From Chloroflexota bacterium (GTDB lineage Bacteria > Chloroflexota > Anaerolineae > UBA2200): a stretch of 64,000 bases of DNA. The notes below the pieces were generated by a model. That model was given only the letters and a program-made list of their open reading frames with translations, made no database searches and was not told the DNA's origin. Both the position numbers and the translations under genes were made by a program. Positions 9,095-17,438 of this stretch are shown here, piece by piece; position 1 is the stretch's first letter, and each line of letters opens with the position of its first letter. Where the stretch lies: contig JACIWX010000011.1 of NCBI GenBank assembly GCA_014360755.1, forward strand, positions 1 to 64,000, read 5' to 3'.

Positions 9095-10360
9095 TCAAAA
9101 GAGCGCGTCCCACAGCAACACGACGGTGGCAATGGTGATGAGCGCCGCCAGGATGGTGGCAAAGGCGTTGGTCAGCCGTGAGTTACGCCACGCCTTCATG
9201 ATGCTGCTATCGTTCGCCAGGCGCAGCATCAGGACCATGACCGCCGGCAATAGCACCGCATTGACCACCTGCGACAGCCACATGAGGGGGAAAAGCGGCA
9301 AGCCAGGGATGAGCACGATGGCGGCGCTCAGCACGATCATGAACGTGTACAGCCCATAGAACACGGGCGCTTCATCCGGTTTCGTGTCAATGCCGCGTTC
9401 CCAGCCGAAAGTCTCGCATACGGCATAAGTAGTCGCCAGGGGCAGGACGGAGGCAGCCAGCAGCGAGGCACCCAACAAGCCGATGCCAAAGAGTTGCTTC
9501 GCCCACACGCCCGCCAGTGGCGCCAGGGCTAATGCAGCTTGCTCCGCTGTCTCCACGCGGATGCCATGGGTGAACAAGGTCGCGGCGGTGCAGATGATGA
9601 TGAAAGCGGAAACGACATTGCCCATGACCGCGCCGAAAACGACATCCAGGCGCGTGAAGGGATACTCCTTCATGGTTACCCCCTTATCGGCGACCGTAGC
9701 CTGCATATATGCGCAGCCCCATGGCGTCATGGTCGTGCCCACGGTAGCCAGCAATGCCAGCAGGAAACGCGGTTCGAAATGGATGGTGGGCACGATGGTG
9801 TGGCGCAATACTAGCCCCCAAGGTGGACGTACCAGGAATGTGGACAGGATATAGGCGACGGCGTACAAGGTAAGGAAGAGCAGCGCCTTTTCAACATGTT
9901 GGTATGAGCCGCGCAGCACCAAGAACCACACGGCGAAGGCAGCCAGGGGTACGATGAGATAGCGCGTCACGCCGAAAAGCTCGCCACTGGCAGCGATGCC
10001 TGCAAACTGTGCAGCGGTGGTACCCAGGTTAGCTAGGATCAAGCCCAGCATGACCAGAAAAGCCATCCTCAAGCCAAAGCGCTCGCGGATGAGGTCGGTG
10101 AGGCCCTTGCCCGTCACCGCGCCCATGCGCGCTGCCATCTCCTGGGTCACCACCTCGCCGAGGGTAACCCACACGATCATCCACAGGAAGGAATAGCCAT
10201 AGAACGAACCCGCCATGGAATAGGTCGCTACGCCGGGGGCGTCGTTGTCTGCGCTGGCGGTGATCAAGCCGGGACCCATGATGCTCAGAAAGAGCAACAA
10301 TCGTTGCGCCACTGTTTTCATGCGTTGTTTCCATGTCATGGTCAGCCTCTCCGTGCTCAA
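9095..10360 (-). CDS. Nramp-family divalent metal transporter, atypical motifs
   Basis: A 421-residue membrane protein of the Nramp (SLC11) family with about eleven helices. The first helix starts GPGLITASADNDAPGVATYS, where classical Mn/Fe Nramps have DPGN. The sixth-helix region reads TVGTTMTPWGCAYMQ, where classical members have the methionine of MPH. This argues for an Nramp-related subgroup, possibly a magnesium transporter, rather than a Mn/Fe importer. The gene follows the MgtE-N/CBS gene by 21 bases on the same strand, and that neighbour is a magnesium-sensing module. The shared leader (11639-12228) suggests metal-responsive control. Family call is firm; the metal is inference. Confidence 0.88.
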   Translation of the reverse strand: MSTERLTMTWKQRMKTVAQRLLLFLSIMGPGLITASADNDAPGVATYSMAGSFYGYSFLWMIVWVTLGEVVTQEMAARMGAVTGKGLTDLIRERFGLRMAFLVMLGLILANLGTTAAQFAGIAASGELFGVTRYLIVPLAAFAVWFLVLRGSYQHVEKALLFLTLYAVAYILSTFLVRPPWGLVLRHTIVPTIHFEPRFLLALLATVGTTMTPWGCAYMQATVADKGVTMKEYPFTRLDVVFGAVMGNVVSAFIIICTAATLFTHGIRVETAEQAALALAPLAGVWAKQLFGIGLLGASLLAASVLPLATTYAVCETFGWERGIDTKPDEAPVFYGLYTFMIVLSAAIVLIPGLPLFPLMWLSQVVNAVLLPAVMVLMLRLANDSSIMKAWRNSRLTNAFATILAALITIATVVLLWDALF

Positions 10361-10381
10361 AAGTTGCTAGCGAGGATTTCG

Positions 10382-11638
10382 TTAGAAGAAGCGCGGCAGC
10401 CGTTTCTTCCAGGCAGTGGGCAGGATGTGGTCCAGCGCATCATCTGCCGTAACAATGCCCAACATGACGTTATTCTCGTCCACAACCGGGATGGCGAGCA
10501 GGTTGTACTTCGCCACCAAGCGGGCTACCTCGTCCTGTGTCTCCAGTGGACCCACTTTAATCACGTCCTTTTCCATGATGTCCGCCACAGGCACCTCAGG
10601 TGGGGCGAGGACCAACTCACGCAAGCCAATGACGCCCTGCAGTTTCTGTTCTTCATCCACGACGTAGACATAATACAGTGCCTCGTCTTCCTGGGCTTCT
10701 GGTGAGTGGCGCAGGTAATCCAGCGCCTGGCCTACCGTCAACCCCATGGGGATGGTTACATACTCCGTGGTCATGATGCCCCCGGCAGAGTCCTCCGGGT
10801 AGGCGAGCAGCTTCTCGACCTCGGTAGCATCCTCGTCTTCCATCAAATCCAGCAGTTTGGCGCGCTCGGTGGGGGCAAGGTCTGCCAACACGTCTGCTGC
10901 TTCGTCAGGTCCCATCTCCTCCAGCACGTCAGCAGCGCGCTCAGGAGGCAGCGTGCCCAGGATGCTTGCCTGCAGTTCGGGCTCGATCTCCTCCATCGTA
11001 TCGGCGATGGTCTCGTTATCGAAGGTTTGCAGCAGCGCCTGGCCCATGGGTCGGTCGAGTTCTTCGATGATGTCCGCGATGTCCGCGGGATGCATTTCGC
11101 TGATCTTTTCGCGGGAGATGCGCAAGCGGATAGGCGCGTCTGCCTGCAGTGGCGCTACCTCGCTCCACGGGATAACGGCCTCTGCCGGCTCGCGGTGGAG
11201 GAATTTGAAGAGCAAAGAGAGGGGCGCTCGCAAACCCAATCTGCGCAGGAGGCCACCGGTACCCACATCTACGCCAGCCAGGCAGTATGGGCCACCGGGG
11301 CAGGTGCGCTCCAATTGCAAATCGTTCACGCGCACCAGCCGTCGCCCTTCCGTGTCCACGATCTGGCGGTCAAGGATCTGGCGGGCGAGCCAGAGTTCAT
11401 CGCCGCGCTGCTCGTAAACAGGAGGGTCAACGGCATTGAGGATAATCGAAGGGCTCAGCCAGGCAATGGATTCCGCCGGGATGAGACGAGGCTCCTGCCC
11501 ATTGCGCAGCGCAATCGCGCGCACCAAGGGGAATCCCGTCTCCACCCCAGCCACGAGCACATCGGCGCAGCGTCCCAGACGCTGTCCCTTTGCGTTCCAG
11601 ACTGGCTTCCCCAGGATTTGGCTCAAATACGTGGTCAT
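10382..11638 (-). CDS. PRC-barrel, MgtE-N and CBS domain protein without a membrane domain
   Basis: A 418-residue soluble protein. Residues 1 to ~170 hold two PRC-barrel-like parts (TTYLSQILGKPVWNAKGQRLGR; LARQILDRQIVDTEGRRLVRV). Next comes an MgtE N-terminal superhelix (LHPADIADIIEEL-type: MHPADIADIIEELDRPMGQALL, LPPERAADVLEEMGPDEAADVLADL). A CBS pair ends it (GGIMTTEYVTIPMGLTVGQAL...; VADIMEKDVIKVGP...VTADDALDHIL). The MgtE transmembrane domain is missing; the protein stops after the CBS pair. The start at 11638 has GGGAGG seven bases upstream. It probably gates or senses metal for the Nramp-like channel encoded immediately downstream. Confidence 0.9.
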   Translation of the reverse strand: MTTYLSQILGKPVWNAKGQRLGRCADVLVAGVETGFPLVRAIALRNGQEPRLIPAESIAWLSPSIILNAVDPPVYEQRGDELWLARQILDRQIVDTEGRRLVRVNDLQLERTCPGGPYCLAGVDVGTGGLLRRLGLRAPLSLLFKFLHREPAEAVIPWSEVAPLQADAPIRLRISREKISEMHPADIADIIEELDRPMGQALLQTFDNETIADTMEEIEPELQASILGTLPPERAADVLEEMGPDEAADVLADLAPTERAKLLDLMEDEDATEVEKLLAYPEDSAGGIMTTEYVTIPMGLTVGQALDYLRHSPEAQEDEALYYVYVVDEEQKLQGVIGLRELVLAPPEVPVADIMEKDVIKVGPLETQDEVARLVAKYNLLAIPVVDENNVMLGIVTADDALDHILPTAWKKRLPRFF

Positions 11639-11707
11639 GGCAACGCCTCCCGCTTTCAGAATCGGCGGTTCCTCAGACCACGCAGGTTCCAGAGCCTCCT
11701 GGGCAAC

Positions 11708-11736
11708 AAAAAAGTCGCAGCGTAAAAGACTGCGAC
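11708..11736 (-). terminator. Intrinsic terminator inside the mgtE-like leader
   Basis: Read on the minus strand: GTCGCAG stem, 9-base loop, CTGCGAC, then six T residues (plus-strand AAAAAA at 11708-11713). It precedes the start codon, so it is placed for attenuation. Confidence 0.85.
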
Positions 11737-11757
11737 TCGGCAAGGAAACCTGCCAGG

Positions 11758-11966
11758 CTCACCCGCAGAGAGTGTTGAAAATCTTGTCACCCTGAGCGAA
11801 GCGAAGAGCCTGCCCTGAGTACAACGAAGGGGTCTCGCGTAACTTTAGCCGTATTTTCCCGAGTACTGCGAGATGCTTCACTTCCCCTTCGCTTCGCTCA
11901 GGGCAAGGCTCAGGGCGAAGGTTCAGCATGACATTGGAAGGGCTTTTTCAACACCCTCACCCGCAG
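11758..11966. mobile_element. MITE-like element with 11-bp target duplication
   Basis: CTCACCCGCAG occurs at 11758-11768 and again at 11956-11966 as a direct repeat. Between them is a 187-base element with inverted ends (GTGTTGAAAA at the left, TTTTCAACAC at the right) and no gene. Long target duplications of 10-13 bases are known for IS4-type elements. A second partial copy is at 45335-45493. Confidence 0.75.
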
Positions 11967-12234
11967 CAGGTTTCGTGTCGGGCTTCCGATTCGCGGTCTT
12001 TGCGCCTAAGGCGGAACGCTCGTCTGGTAACTTGCAAGGTCGTCGGAACCAGCCGCTATATGACTGCTACTACTGTCTGTGTCCATCCTTGCTCTTGGTT
12101 CTGTCTCTGAAAAGACTCTTTCTGATCCCCGCAGGTTCCCTGCCTGCGGGTTACTGCCCCTACTGCCGCGCTGCGCGACTTTCTGCGCCGCGCAGCGAAG
12201 CATAACCCAATGGCTTATGGATTAACAAATAAAT

Positions 12235-12263
12235 ATGATAGCACTAATGACGAAAATTGTCAA
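12235..12263 (-). promoter_or_regulatory. Strong promoter for the mgtE-like/nramp leader
   Basis: Minus strand: TTGACA (12258-12263), 17-base spacer ending TGC, TATCAT (12235-12240). Start point near 12228. Confidence 0.7.
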
Positions 12264-12289
12264 AATTTGCCAAGCCCTCACCCCAGCCC

Positions 12290-12755
12290 TCTGTTTATCC
12301 CCCCATCTTCGTAGGGGCGAGTCCACGACTCGCCCTCCAGGGGGCAAAGGGGGATAAACCCCCACCAAGGGGGTATTCGTAGGGGCGCAATTCATTGCGC
12401 CCCAATTTATTGCGCCCATTGATTTCGCCCCCAGGGGCAATGTGGGATCCGTAGGGGCGAACCTTGTGTTCGCCCTCACACGGCCATCAACGAATGGGGA
12501 AAACGAATAAACGAATGCCCCATCCCCCCTTCGTAGGGGCGAGTCCATGACTCGCCCTCCAGGGGGCAAAGGGGGATAAACCCCCACCAAGGGGGTATTC
12601 GTAGGGGCGCAATTTATTGCGCCCATTGATTTCGCCCCCAAATGGCCATCAACGAATAGGGAAAACGAATAAACGAATCCCCCATCCCCTTCGTAGGGGC
12701 GAGTCCACGACTCGCCCTCCAGGGGCAAGGGGGGGATAAACCCTGCAAAGGGGGA
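12290..12755. repeat. GGGGCGA palindrome array
   Basis: No gene. Several copies of the GGGCGAGTCCATGACTCGCCC, GGGCGCAATTTATTGCGCCC and CCATCAACGAATGGGG modules in the opposite orientation to those at 1-385. Confidence 0.85.
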
Positions 12756-12761
12756 ATGCGG

Positions 12762-15299
12762 TCACACCTTCACCCTCTCCTGCGTCAATCCCTGTGCTTC
12801 GTCCAGCGCCGCCGCGCGGATGTCAATAGGGAAGCGGCCATGGAGCGGGCTGAGGCGTGCCCCCAGTGCAGACCCCGCCCAGAAGAGCCACGCCAAAGGC
12901 CGCATCACCGAACTCAATTCCACCGCACGGCGCAGTTCGCCCAGGGTCGCGTCATCCCAGCCGCCGAACAAGCCGTAGAAGAAGACAAAGAGCGGATAGG
13001 AAGGCAGGATGGCGATGAAGAAGATGAGCACGCTGGTGATTTGGTCGCCGCGCCAGATGAGCCCGCCGACCCAGCGCAGCACCGCATAGTGCGCTGCCCC
13101 AGCCAGCACCGGCGCCCCCAGCGATTGCCAGAAGTAGAAACGCTGCGGGAAGCAGAGGCGGTCGTTGATGAAGTAGGCGACGATGTCCTTCGACAGCAGC
13201 CCGATGAAGTAGGCGATGATGAGGGCATTGATCTGGAAACGCTCCACCAGCAGGAAAGCCAGGATGATGCGCACCATTTGTTCCCCTGCCACCAGCAGCG
13301 CTTTCAGATAGGGCCGGTTGGCTGCCAGTTGCACGTTATCGCCCACCCAGGAGGGGTACTGGATCGCACCCCAGATGATCAGCGGCACGGCATAGGTTGC
13401 GGCGCGCACAAATTCTGGGCCTGTCGCTCCCAGGATGAAGCGGTCTGCCGTGGCGAGCAGCACCGCCGCCACAAAAGCACTGATGAACCCGCCCCATTTA
13501 TACGCCATCACCGCGTAGTATTGGCTCAAGGCGCGGCGCGTGTGGGAAATGGCTTCCGAGATCGCCGGCACCAGGCTGTTGTACAAGTTGCCTACCACTT
13601 GATAGGCAAGGATGAAATTCTGGGCGATGCCCCAGTTGCCCCACACTTCGGCATAGTTCACCAGTCGCGCCTGGGTAATCAAAATCTCCACCGATTGTCC
13701 CACGCCCCATGCCACTGAACCCAGCATTTCAAACGTACCAAAGCGAAAAGCCTCTTTGACAATCTCCCAGTCAAAGTGTGCCAGGAAGAGCAGCCGCCCA
13801 TTGTAGCCCAGCCGTTGGTACAGCCACAAGCCGAGCAGGAAGGTGAGCAATTCCGACGCATAGGCAGCCATCCCCAACCCCAGCACACCGCTCATGGGCA
13901 CGCCGAAGACGGGGTGGGTGCGTCCCCAAGCAACCATCAGCGTCACGAGCAGCGGTTGGGTGAGCATGGGGAAGATGGTGTACAAGCCAATGTCAAGCAT
14001 CTGGGCATAGTCGGAGCGCTGCCACGCCATCAAGGCATGGCGCATGACCTGGAAAAAGCCCGGTATCTGGATCATGGTGTGGATGATGATGCTCCAAGCG
14101 TACAGGGCATAGGGAGTGTGAGGCACAAGCGTTCCCGCGATGGCGGTGACCAGCGCCACCTGGAAGGCGCCGGACAATGCCTGCCACCACACGAATACCT
14201 GCCCATACTGGATGGCGCGGCGCGGGTCATGGATGCGGTACTGGGCGAAGAACTTGATGAATGCCACGCTGGTGCCCATATCAAAGAGCAACCACAGCAG
14301 GTTGAAGAACTGCACCACCCGTCCCCAGATGCCCAATGCTTGGGCGGATGGCAGGATGTACACCGGCAGCACCAGGTTCTGGTAGATGATGAGCGGGATG
14401 AAGAGGAGGATGCCCATCATCAGCGCCACCAAGAAGCCGCCCAATGGGCGGTGGAAGCCAATCTCCTCCCAATCCGTGCCCGCCTCGTGCGCTTCGAAGC
14501 GCGCCCGGTCAGCCACCAGCACGTCGAGCGCTTCCGGGTGGCGCAGGCTATAGCGGCGCACCAGGGCATAGGTGAGCCCTGCCAGAACCAACATGCCTGC
14601 CAGAGCGATGAACAGCGCCGTGCGTTCCCGCTCGTGCGGCACCGGTGAGCCGGGGTAGTCGGCGAAGGAGAGGGGAGTTTGCCCGCCTGCGCGCATAACC
14701 AGGTGGTAGATGAGGTAGTTGAAGTACGCCCAGCTCTGGAACTGCGGATTGGCTTCATCGAGGAAGGGGGTGAAGACGTACACCCGCCCCTGCCCAACCT
14801 GTCTGAAGCCCAGGACAAAGGAGTGGTCTTCGAAACCCAGCACGAGGGGCATGAGGTCGGAAGCCGGGCTGACCAGGGTAAAGCGCTGGCGCACCTGTGG
14901 GGCGCTCGTCCAGATGACCTCGCGCAGGAGCGGGTCGGTGGCGCCTGGGGCAGGCATCAGGCTGAGCGGCGTGTCCACGCCTTGCAGTGCGACCGGCACG
15001 CCGAGGACCGCCTCCACGTCCTCCGCACGCAGCGCGGGCCCGAGGATGAGCACCAGCCCCGCGCCTTGCCTGACGCGGGCAGCCACTGCCTCACGGTCAG
15101 GGATGACGCCATTGCACACCAGCACCTGTGCCTGAGCCAAGTCGCTGGTCAGCGTGAACTCCCGCGCCAATCCCAGCGCTGTGCGCACCCCGTCATCGGG
15201 CCCAGCATAGAAAATGCGGAGGGCAGTGTCGGCTCGCACTGTGCCAACCATCGCCAAGAGGAGAACTACAATAATTCCGTATATCCATGTGCGTCTCAT
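12762..15299 (-). CDS. MOP-type flippase fused to an N-terminal ThuA/GATase-like domain
   Basis: An 845-residue protein with a signal peptide (first ~23 residues). Residues ~25-225 look like a glutamine-amidotransferase/ThuA-like alpha-beta domain (LRIFYAGPDDGVRTALGLA; RQGAGLVLILGPAL; GQGRVYVFTPFLDEANPQFQSWAYFNYLI), which would lie outside the membrane. A helix at ~230-250 leads to a long polytopic part from ~290 to ~800. That part resembles polysaccharide/lipid flippases of the MOP superfamily (long internal helices, many aromatic residues, ASELLTFLLGLWLYQRLGY). The start at 15299 has AAGGAG five bases upstream. No glycosyltransferases are nearby, so the substrate is unknown. The fusion is unusual for a flippase. 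Confidence 0.75.
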   Translation of the reverse strand: MRRTWIYGIIVVLLLAMVGTVRADTALRIFYAGPDDGVRTALGLAREFTLTSDLAQAQVLVCNGVIPDREAVAARVRQGAGLVLILGPALRAEDVEAVLGVPVALQGVDTPLSLMPAPGATDPLLREVIWTSAPQVRQRFTLVSPASDLMPLVLGFEDHSFVLGFRQVGQGRVYVFTPFLDEANPQFQSWAYFNYLIYHLVMRAGGQTPLSFADYPGSPVPHERERTALFIALAGMLVLAGLTYALVRRYSLRHPEALDVLVADRARFEAHEAGTDWEEIGFHRPLGGFLVALMMGILLFIPLIIYQNLVLPVYILPSAQALGIWGRVVQFFNLLWLLFDMGTSVAFIKFFAQYRIHDPRRAIQYGQVFVWWQALSGAFQVALVTAIAGTLVPHTPYALYAWSIIIHTMIQIPGFFQVMRHALMAWQRSDYAQMLDIGLYTIFPMLTQPLLVTLMVAWGRTHPVFGVPMSGVLGLGMAAYASELLTFLLGLWLYQRLGYNGRLLFLAHFDWEIVKEAFRFGTFEMLGSVAWGVGQSVEILITQARLVNYAEVWGNWGIAQNFILAYQVVGNLYNSLVPAISEAISHTRRALSQYYAVMAYKWGGFISAFVAAVLLATADRFILGATGPEFVRAATYAVPLIIWGAIQYPSWVGDNVQLAANRPYLKALLVAGEQMVRIILAFLLVERFQINALIIAYFIGLLSKDIVAYFINDRLCFPQRFYFWQSLGAPVLAGAAHYAVLRWVGGLIWRGDQITSVLIFFIAILPSYPLFVFFYGLFGGWDDATLGELRRAVELSSVMRPLAWLFWAGSALGARLSPLHGRFPIDIRAAALDEAQGLTQERVKV

Positions 15300-15316
15300 T
15301 CATTGCTCCTTTTTTC

Positions 15317-15513
15317 TTAGGTTCGTAGTGAGCGCCCGTTCGCTGCGCTCAGGGCAAGCTTCAGCGCTCCTTGGTTTGTAGTAAGCGCTTCAGCGCTTAT
15401 GCGCACTGAAGTGCGCACTACGAGCCTCGTTTGTAGTGAGCGCTTTAGCGCTCCTTGGTTCGTAGTGAGCGCTTTAGCGCTCCTTAGGTTCGTAGTGAGC
15501 GCTTCAGCGCTCA
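15317..15513. repeat. REP-like palindromes downstream of the RAYT gene
   Basis: At least five GTAG-footed palindromes (TGAGCGCTTTAGCGCTCA and TGCGCACTGAAGTGCGCA types). The RAYT stop codon lies inside the last one (GAGCGCTGAAGCGCTC on the coding strand). Confidence 0.9.
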
Positions 15514-16100
15514 TCCCATCCGCGACCATAATCACGAATCGGGTGACTAACCCAGAGATCGTGCAGCCACTCGCGTCCATAATACTCGGCGTACCAGTGT
15601 ATGCTGCTCTCAGCCCAATCATAAGGGAGCGCAACCCAATGGTGTTTCACTGGGTTGTAATGGATGTAGTTCAAGGTCGTATAGTAATGCCGCTCTGAGC
15701 GAATGGCGCGGTCGCTGAAGCGATACCAGACTTTCCGTCCCGGCATGCCTTCTTCGATATTCCATTGGCGAGATGTCGCTCCGTGAACTTGGCGAAAAAC
15801 TGTGCCTAACGCGTCAAAGTCTAATACATGGACAAGGATATGATAGTGATTTGGCAGAATGACCCACGCGCACATTTCGATGCCGTGTAGGATGAGCATT
15901 TCAAAGAGGCTATCCAGTACTTGGCGACGGCGCTCTGGCATATGCATATGGGGTGCATGCTCATAACAGGTTGCTGTCAATAAGTAAAACTGTTGATCAC
16001 GCACAAGATGCGGTGGGGAGTGAGGCGGATAGCCTCGCGCTATCCGTTCTTGTACTAATTCTTGGCGTTGTTGTCTTGTAAGATTACGGTATTCGTACAA
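15504..16100 (-). CDS. REP-associated tyrosine transposase (RAYT, Y1 HUH family)
   Basis: A 198-residue single-strand DNA transposase of the TnpA-REP type. The HUH motif is present (LPNHYHILV, His85 and His87), with the tyrosine-bearing helix in LNYIHYNPVKH (Tyr145/Tyr148). The start appears to be TTG at 16100 with GAGG upstream. The gene is bracketed by REP clusters at 15317-15513 and 16119-16379, whose palindromes follow GTAG. GTAG is the foot that RAYTs of Gammaproteobacteria recognise. The gene end is formed by a REP. No second transposase or accessory gene is present, as usual for these domesticated elements. Confidence 0.93.
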   Translation of the reverse strand: MYEYRNLTRQQRQELVQERIARGYPPHSPPHLVRDQQFYLLTATCYEHAPHMHMPERRRQVLDSLFEMLILHGIEMCAWVILPNHYHILVHVLDFDALGTVFRQVHGATSRQWNIEEGMPGRKVWYRFSDRAIRSERHYYTTLNYIHYNPVKHHWVALPYDWAESSIHWYAEYYGREWLHDLWVSHPIRDYGRGWDER

Positions 16101-16118
16101 GGTAACCTCGCTTTCCAG

Positions 16119-16379
16119 TTCATAGTGGGTGCTTCGGCGCTCATTTGGTTCGTAGTAAGCGCCCGTTCGCTGCGCTCAGGGCAAGCTTTAGCGCTTATGC
16201 GCACTGAAGTGCGCACTACGAGCCTCGTTTGTAGTGAGCGCTTCAGCGCTCATTGGTTCGTAGTAAGCGCTTATGCGCACTGAAGTGCGCACTACGAGCC
16301 TCGTTTGTAGTGAGCGCTTTAGCGCTCATTGGTTCGTAGTAAGCGCTTATGCGCACTGAAGTGCGCACTACGAACCTAG
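16119..16379. repeat. REP-like palindromes upstream of the RAYT gene
   Basis: Alternating TGAGCGCTTCAGCGCTCA-type and TGCGCACTGAAGTGCGCA-type hairpins with GTAG feet. The last unit reaches the stop codon of the lipoprotein gene (TAG in CTAGGTTCGTAGTG). Confidence 0.9.
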
Positions 16380-16993
16380 TTAGGCACCGGCGTTTGGGCA
16401 AAGGGCCGGCTCAGGGCCTCCAGCAACGCCGCGCCGTGCAAACCAGCCTGGCGCGCCTCCCGCCACAGCGTGATCTCGAACCAGAGGTGATAGCGCTCCT
16501 CGCCCGCGATAAAGTCCATCGCCACGTACCCCGGCTGCACGCCAGGGATGTCCTCTGGTGGGAAACTGTCCAGCACGGTCAGCACCTGCTCTGCCAGGTT
16601 GCCCAATGGCTCAACAGCCAGGCTGGATACACTCAACGTGAAGTAGAAATCCGTCTCCAAGAGGGCAAAGCCCTTCACATCGCCGGTCTGCGGGTCAATG
16701 CAATCCTCACCATAAGCCACGGCGGAGACGGTGGCATCTGCCACTCCCGCAGCTGCCAATGCTGCCTGCACCTGGGCAGAGAGCTCCGGCAAGGGCCGTG
16801 TCCCCCAATCCCAGAGGCACGCATCAGAGGGGAACAGCGTGGGGGTGAACGTAGGGGCTGGCACGACTGCCGCTGTGGGCGTCCTCCCGACGGTAGGGGT
16901 AGCCGTCTGCCCTGCACCCCGGCACCCCATGAGACAGATGCCCAGCAGGAGAACAAATCGCCCTATCCCCGTCATGCGTTTCAGCCACATCAT
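16376..16993 (-). CDS. Predicted lipoprotein
   Basis: A ~205-residue protein with a lipoprotein signal (hydrophobic helix then LMGC lipobox, Cys at about residue 23) and a Thr/Pro-rich linker (TATPTVGRTPTAAVVPAPTFTPT). The mature domain (~residues 60-200) has alternating strands and helices (LSAQVQAALAAAGVADATVSAVAYGEDC; FYFTLSVSSLAVEPLGNLAEQVLTVLDS) and no recognisable catalytic motif. ATG at 16993 or 16990 is likely; a TTG lies just upstream. The stop codon is provided by the adjacent REP. Function unknown. Confidence 0.8.
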   Translation of the reverse strand: MMWLKRMTGIGRFVLLLGICLMGCRGAGQTATPTVGRTPTAAVVPAPTFTPTLFPSDACLWDWGTRPLPELSAQVQAALAAAGVADATVSAVAYGEDCIDPQTGDVKGFALLETDFYFTLSVSSLAVEPLGNLAEQVLTVLDSFPPEDIPGVQPGYVAMDFIAGEERYHLWFEITLWREARQAGLHGAALLEALSRPFAQTPVPN

Positions 16994-17049
16994 CAACCCG
17001 CCTTCACCCAGCGCTTGCCACCGATACGCCCATTATACCCGCATATTGC

Positions 17050-17345
17050 CCAACATGGGTAGGGGCACATGGCGGTGGGCAGATGTCGCCAGGGAATCAA
17101 ATTCCCTGGCTGAAACATGCTGTAGGGGCGACCCACCGGGTCGCCCTTGAAAACAGACCTGACAGGTCTTGGAGACCTGTCAGGTCTAGTGCATCCCGCT
17201 CCAGGCGGACCACAGTCCGCCGTCTATGCCGAGCGTGAGGAGACCACCCGCTCTCCCATTGTCATTCTGAGCCGCATAGCGGCGAAGAATCTCCCCTCAG
17301 TTCCGTGAGGCCCCTTCGTTGTACTCAGGGCAGGCTCTTCGGCTT
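17050..17345. repeat. Mosaic of dispersed hairpin repeats
   Basis: No gene. CCAGGGAATCAAATTCCCTGG, GGGCGACCCACCGGGTCGCC, GACCTGACAGGTC/GACCTGTCAGGTC, GGCGGACCACAGTCCGCC, the CATTCTGAGCCGC block and a CCCTTCGTTGTACTC block follow one another. Confidence 0.85.
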
Positions 17346-17390
17346 CGCATCAGGGTGACATATCAAACCATCCTCTGGCGCAATTCCCAT

Positions 17391-17419
17391 TTGCCCCCAA
17401 CGCCACACCTGTGTACAAT
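17391..17419 (+). promoter_or_regulatory. Putative promoter of the TPR gene
   Basis: TTGCCC (17391-17396), 17-base spacer, TACAAT (17414-17419). The start point would be near 17426, leaving a very short leader containing GGAGG. Confidence 0.45.
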
Positions 17420-17438
17420 ATCCAGCGGAGGCAGGCGT

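Larger units (their letters stand above)
11639..12228 (-). promoter_or_regulatory. Long structured leader RNA of the mgtE-like/nramp operon, split by a MITE
   Basis: Transcription from the promoter at 12235-12263 would give a leader of about 590 bases before the start at 11638, or about 392 without the MITE. The leader-strand sequence is full of stems: CCGCAGG/CCTGCGG and GCTGCGCG/CGCGCAGC (about 12125-12205), and TTCCGA/TCGGAA. GAAACCTGC at 11745-11753 and GCAGGTTTC at 11966-11974 (plus-strand reading) form a 9-bp stem now held 212 bases apart by the MITE. A terminator hairpin lies 70 bases before the start codon. Two pairings enclose that terminator: GAGCCT/AGGCTC (11692-11697 with 11755-11760), and GCAGGTTCC with GGAAACCTGC (11682-11690 with 11744-11753). 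These could be alternative folds. I could not match it to M-box, yybP-ykoY or cobalamin consensus. Confidence 0.6.

Noticed and set aside
12006-12203. 65-codon minus-strand frame
   Set aside because: It lies in the structured leader; no ribosome-binding site, and the stems explain the sequence better than coding.
11639-12228. M-box, yybP-ykoY or cobalamin riboswitch
   Set aside because: I looked for their conserved core strings on the leader strand and did not find them; only a covariance search could settle it.
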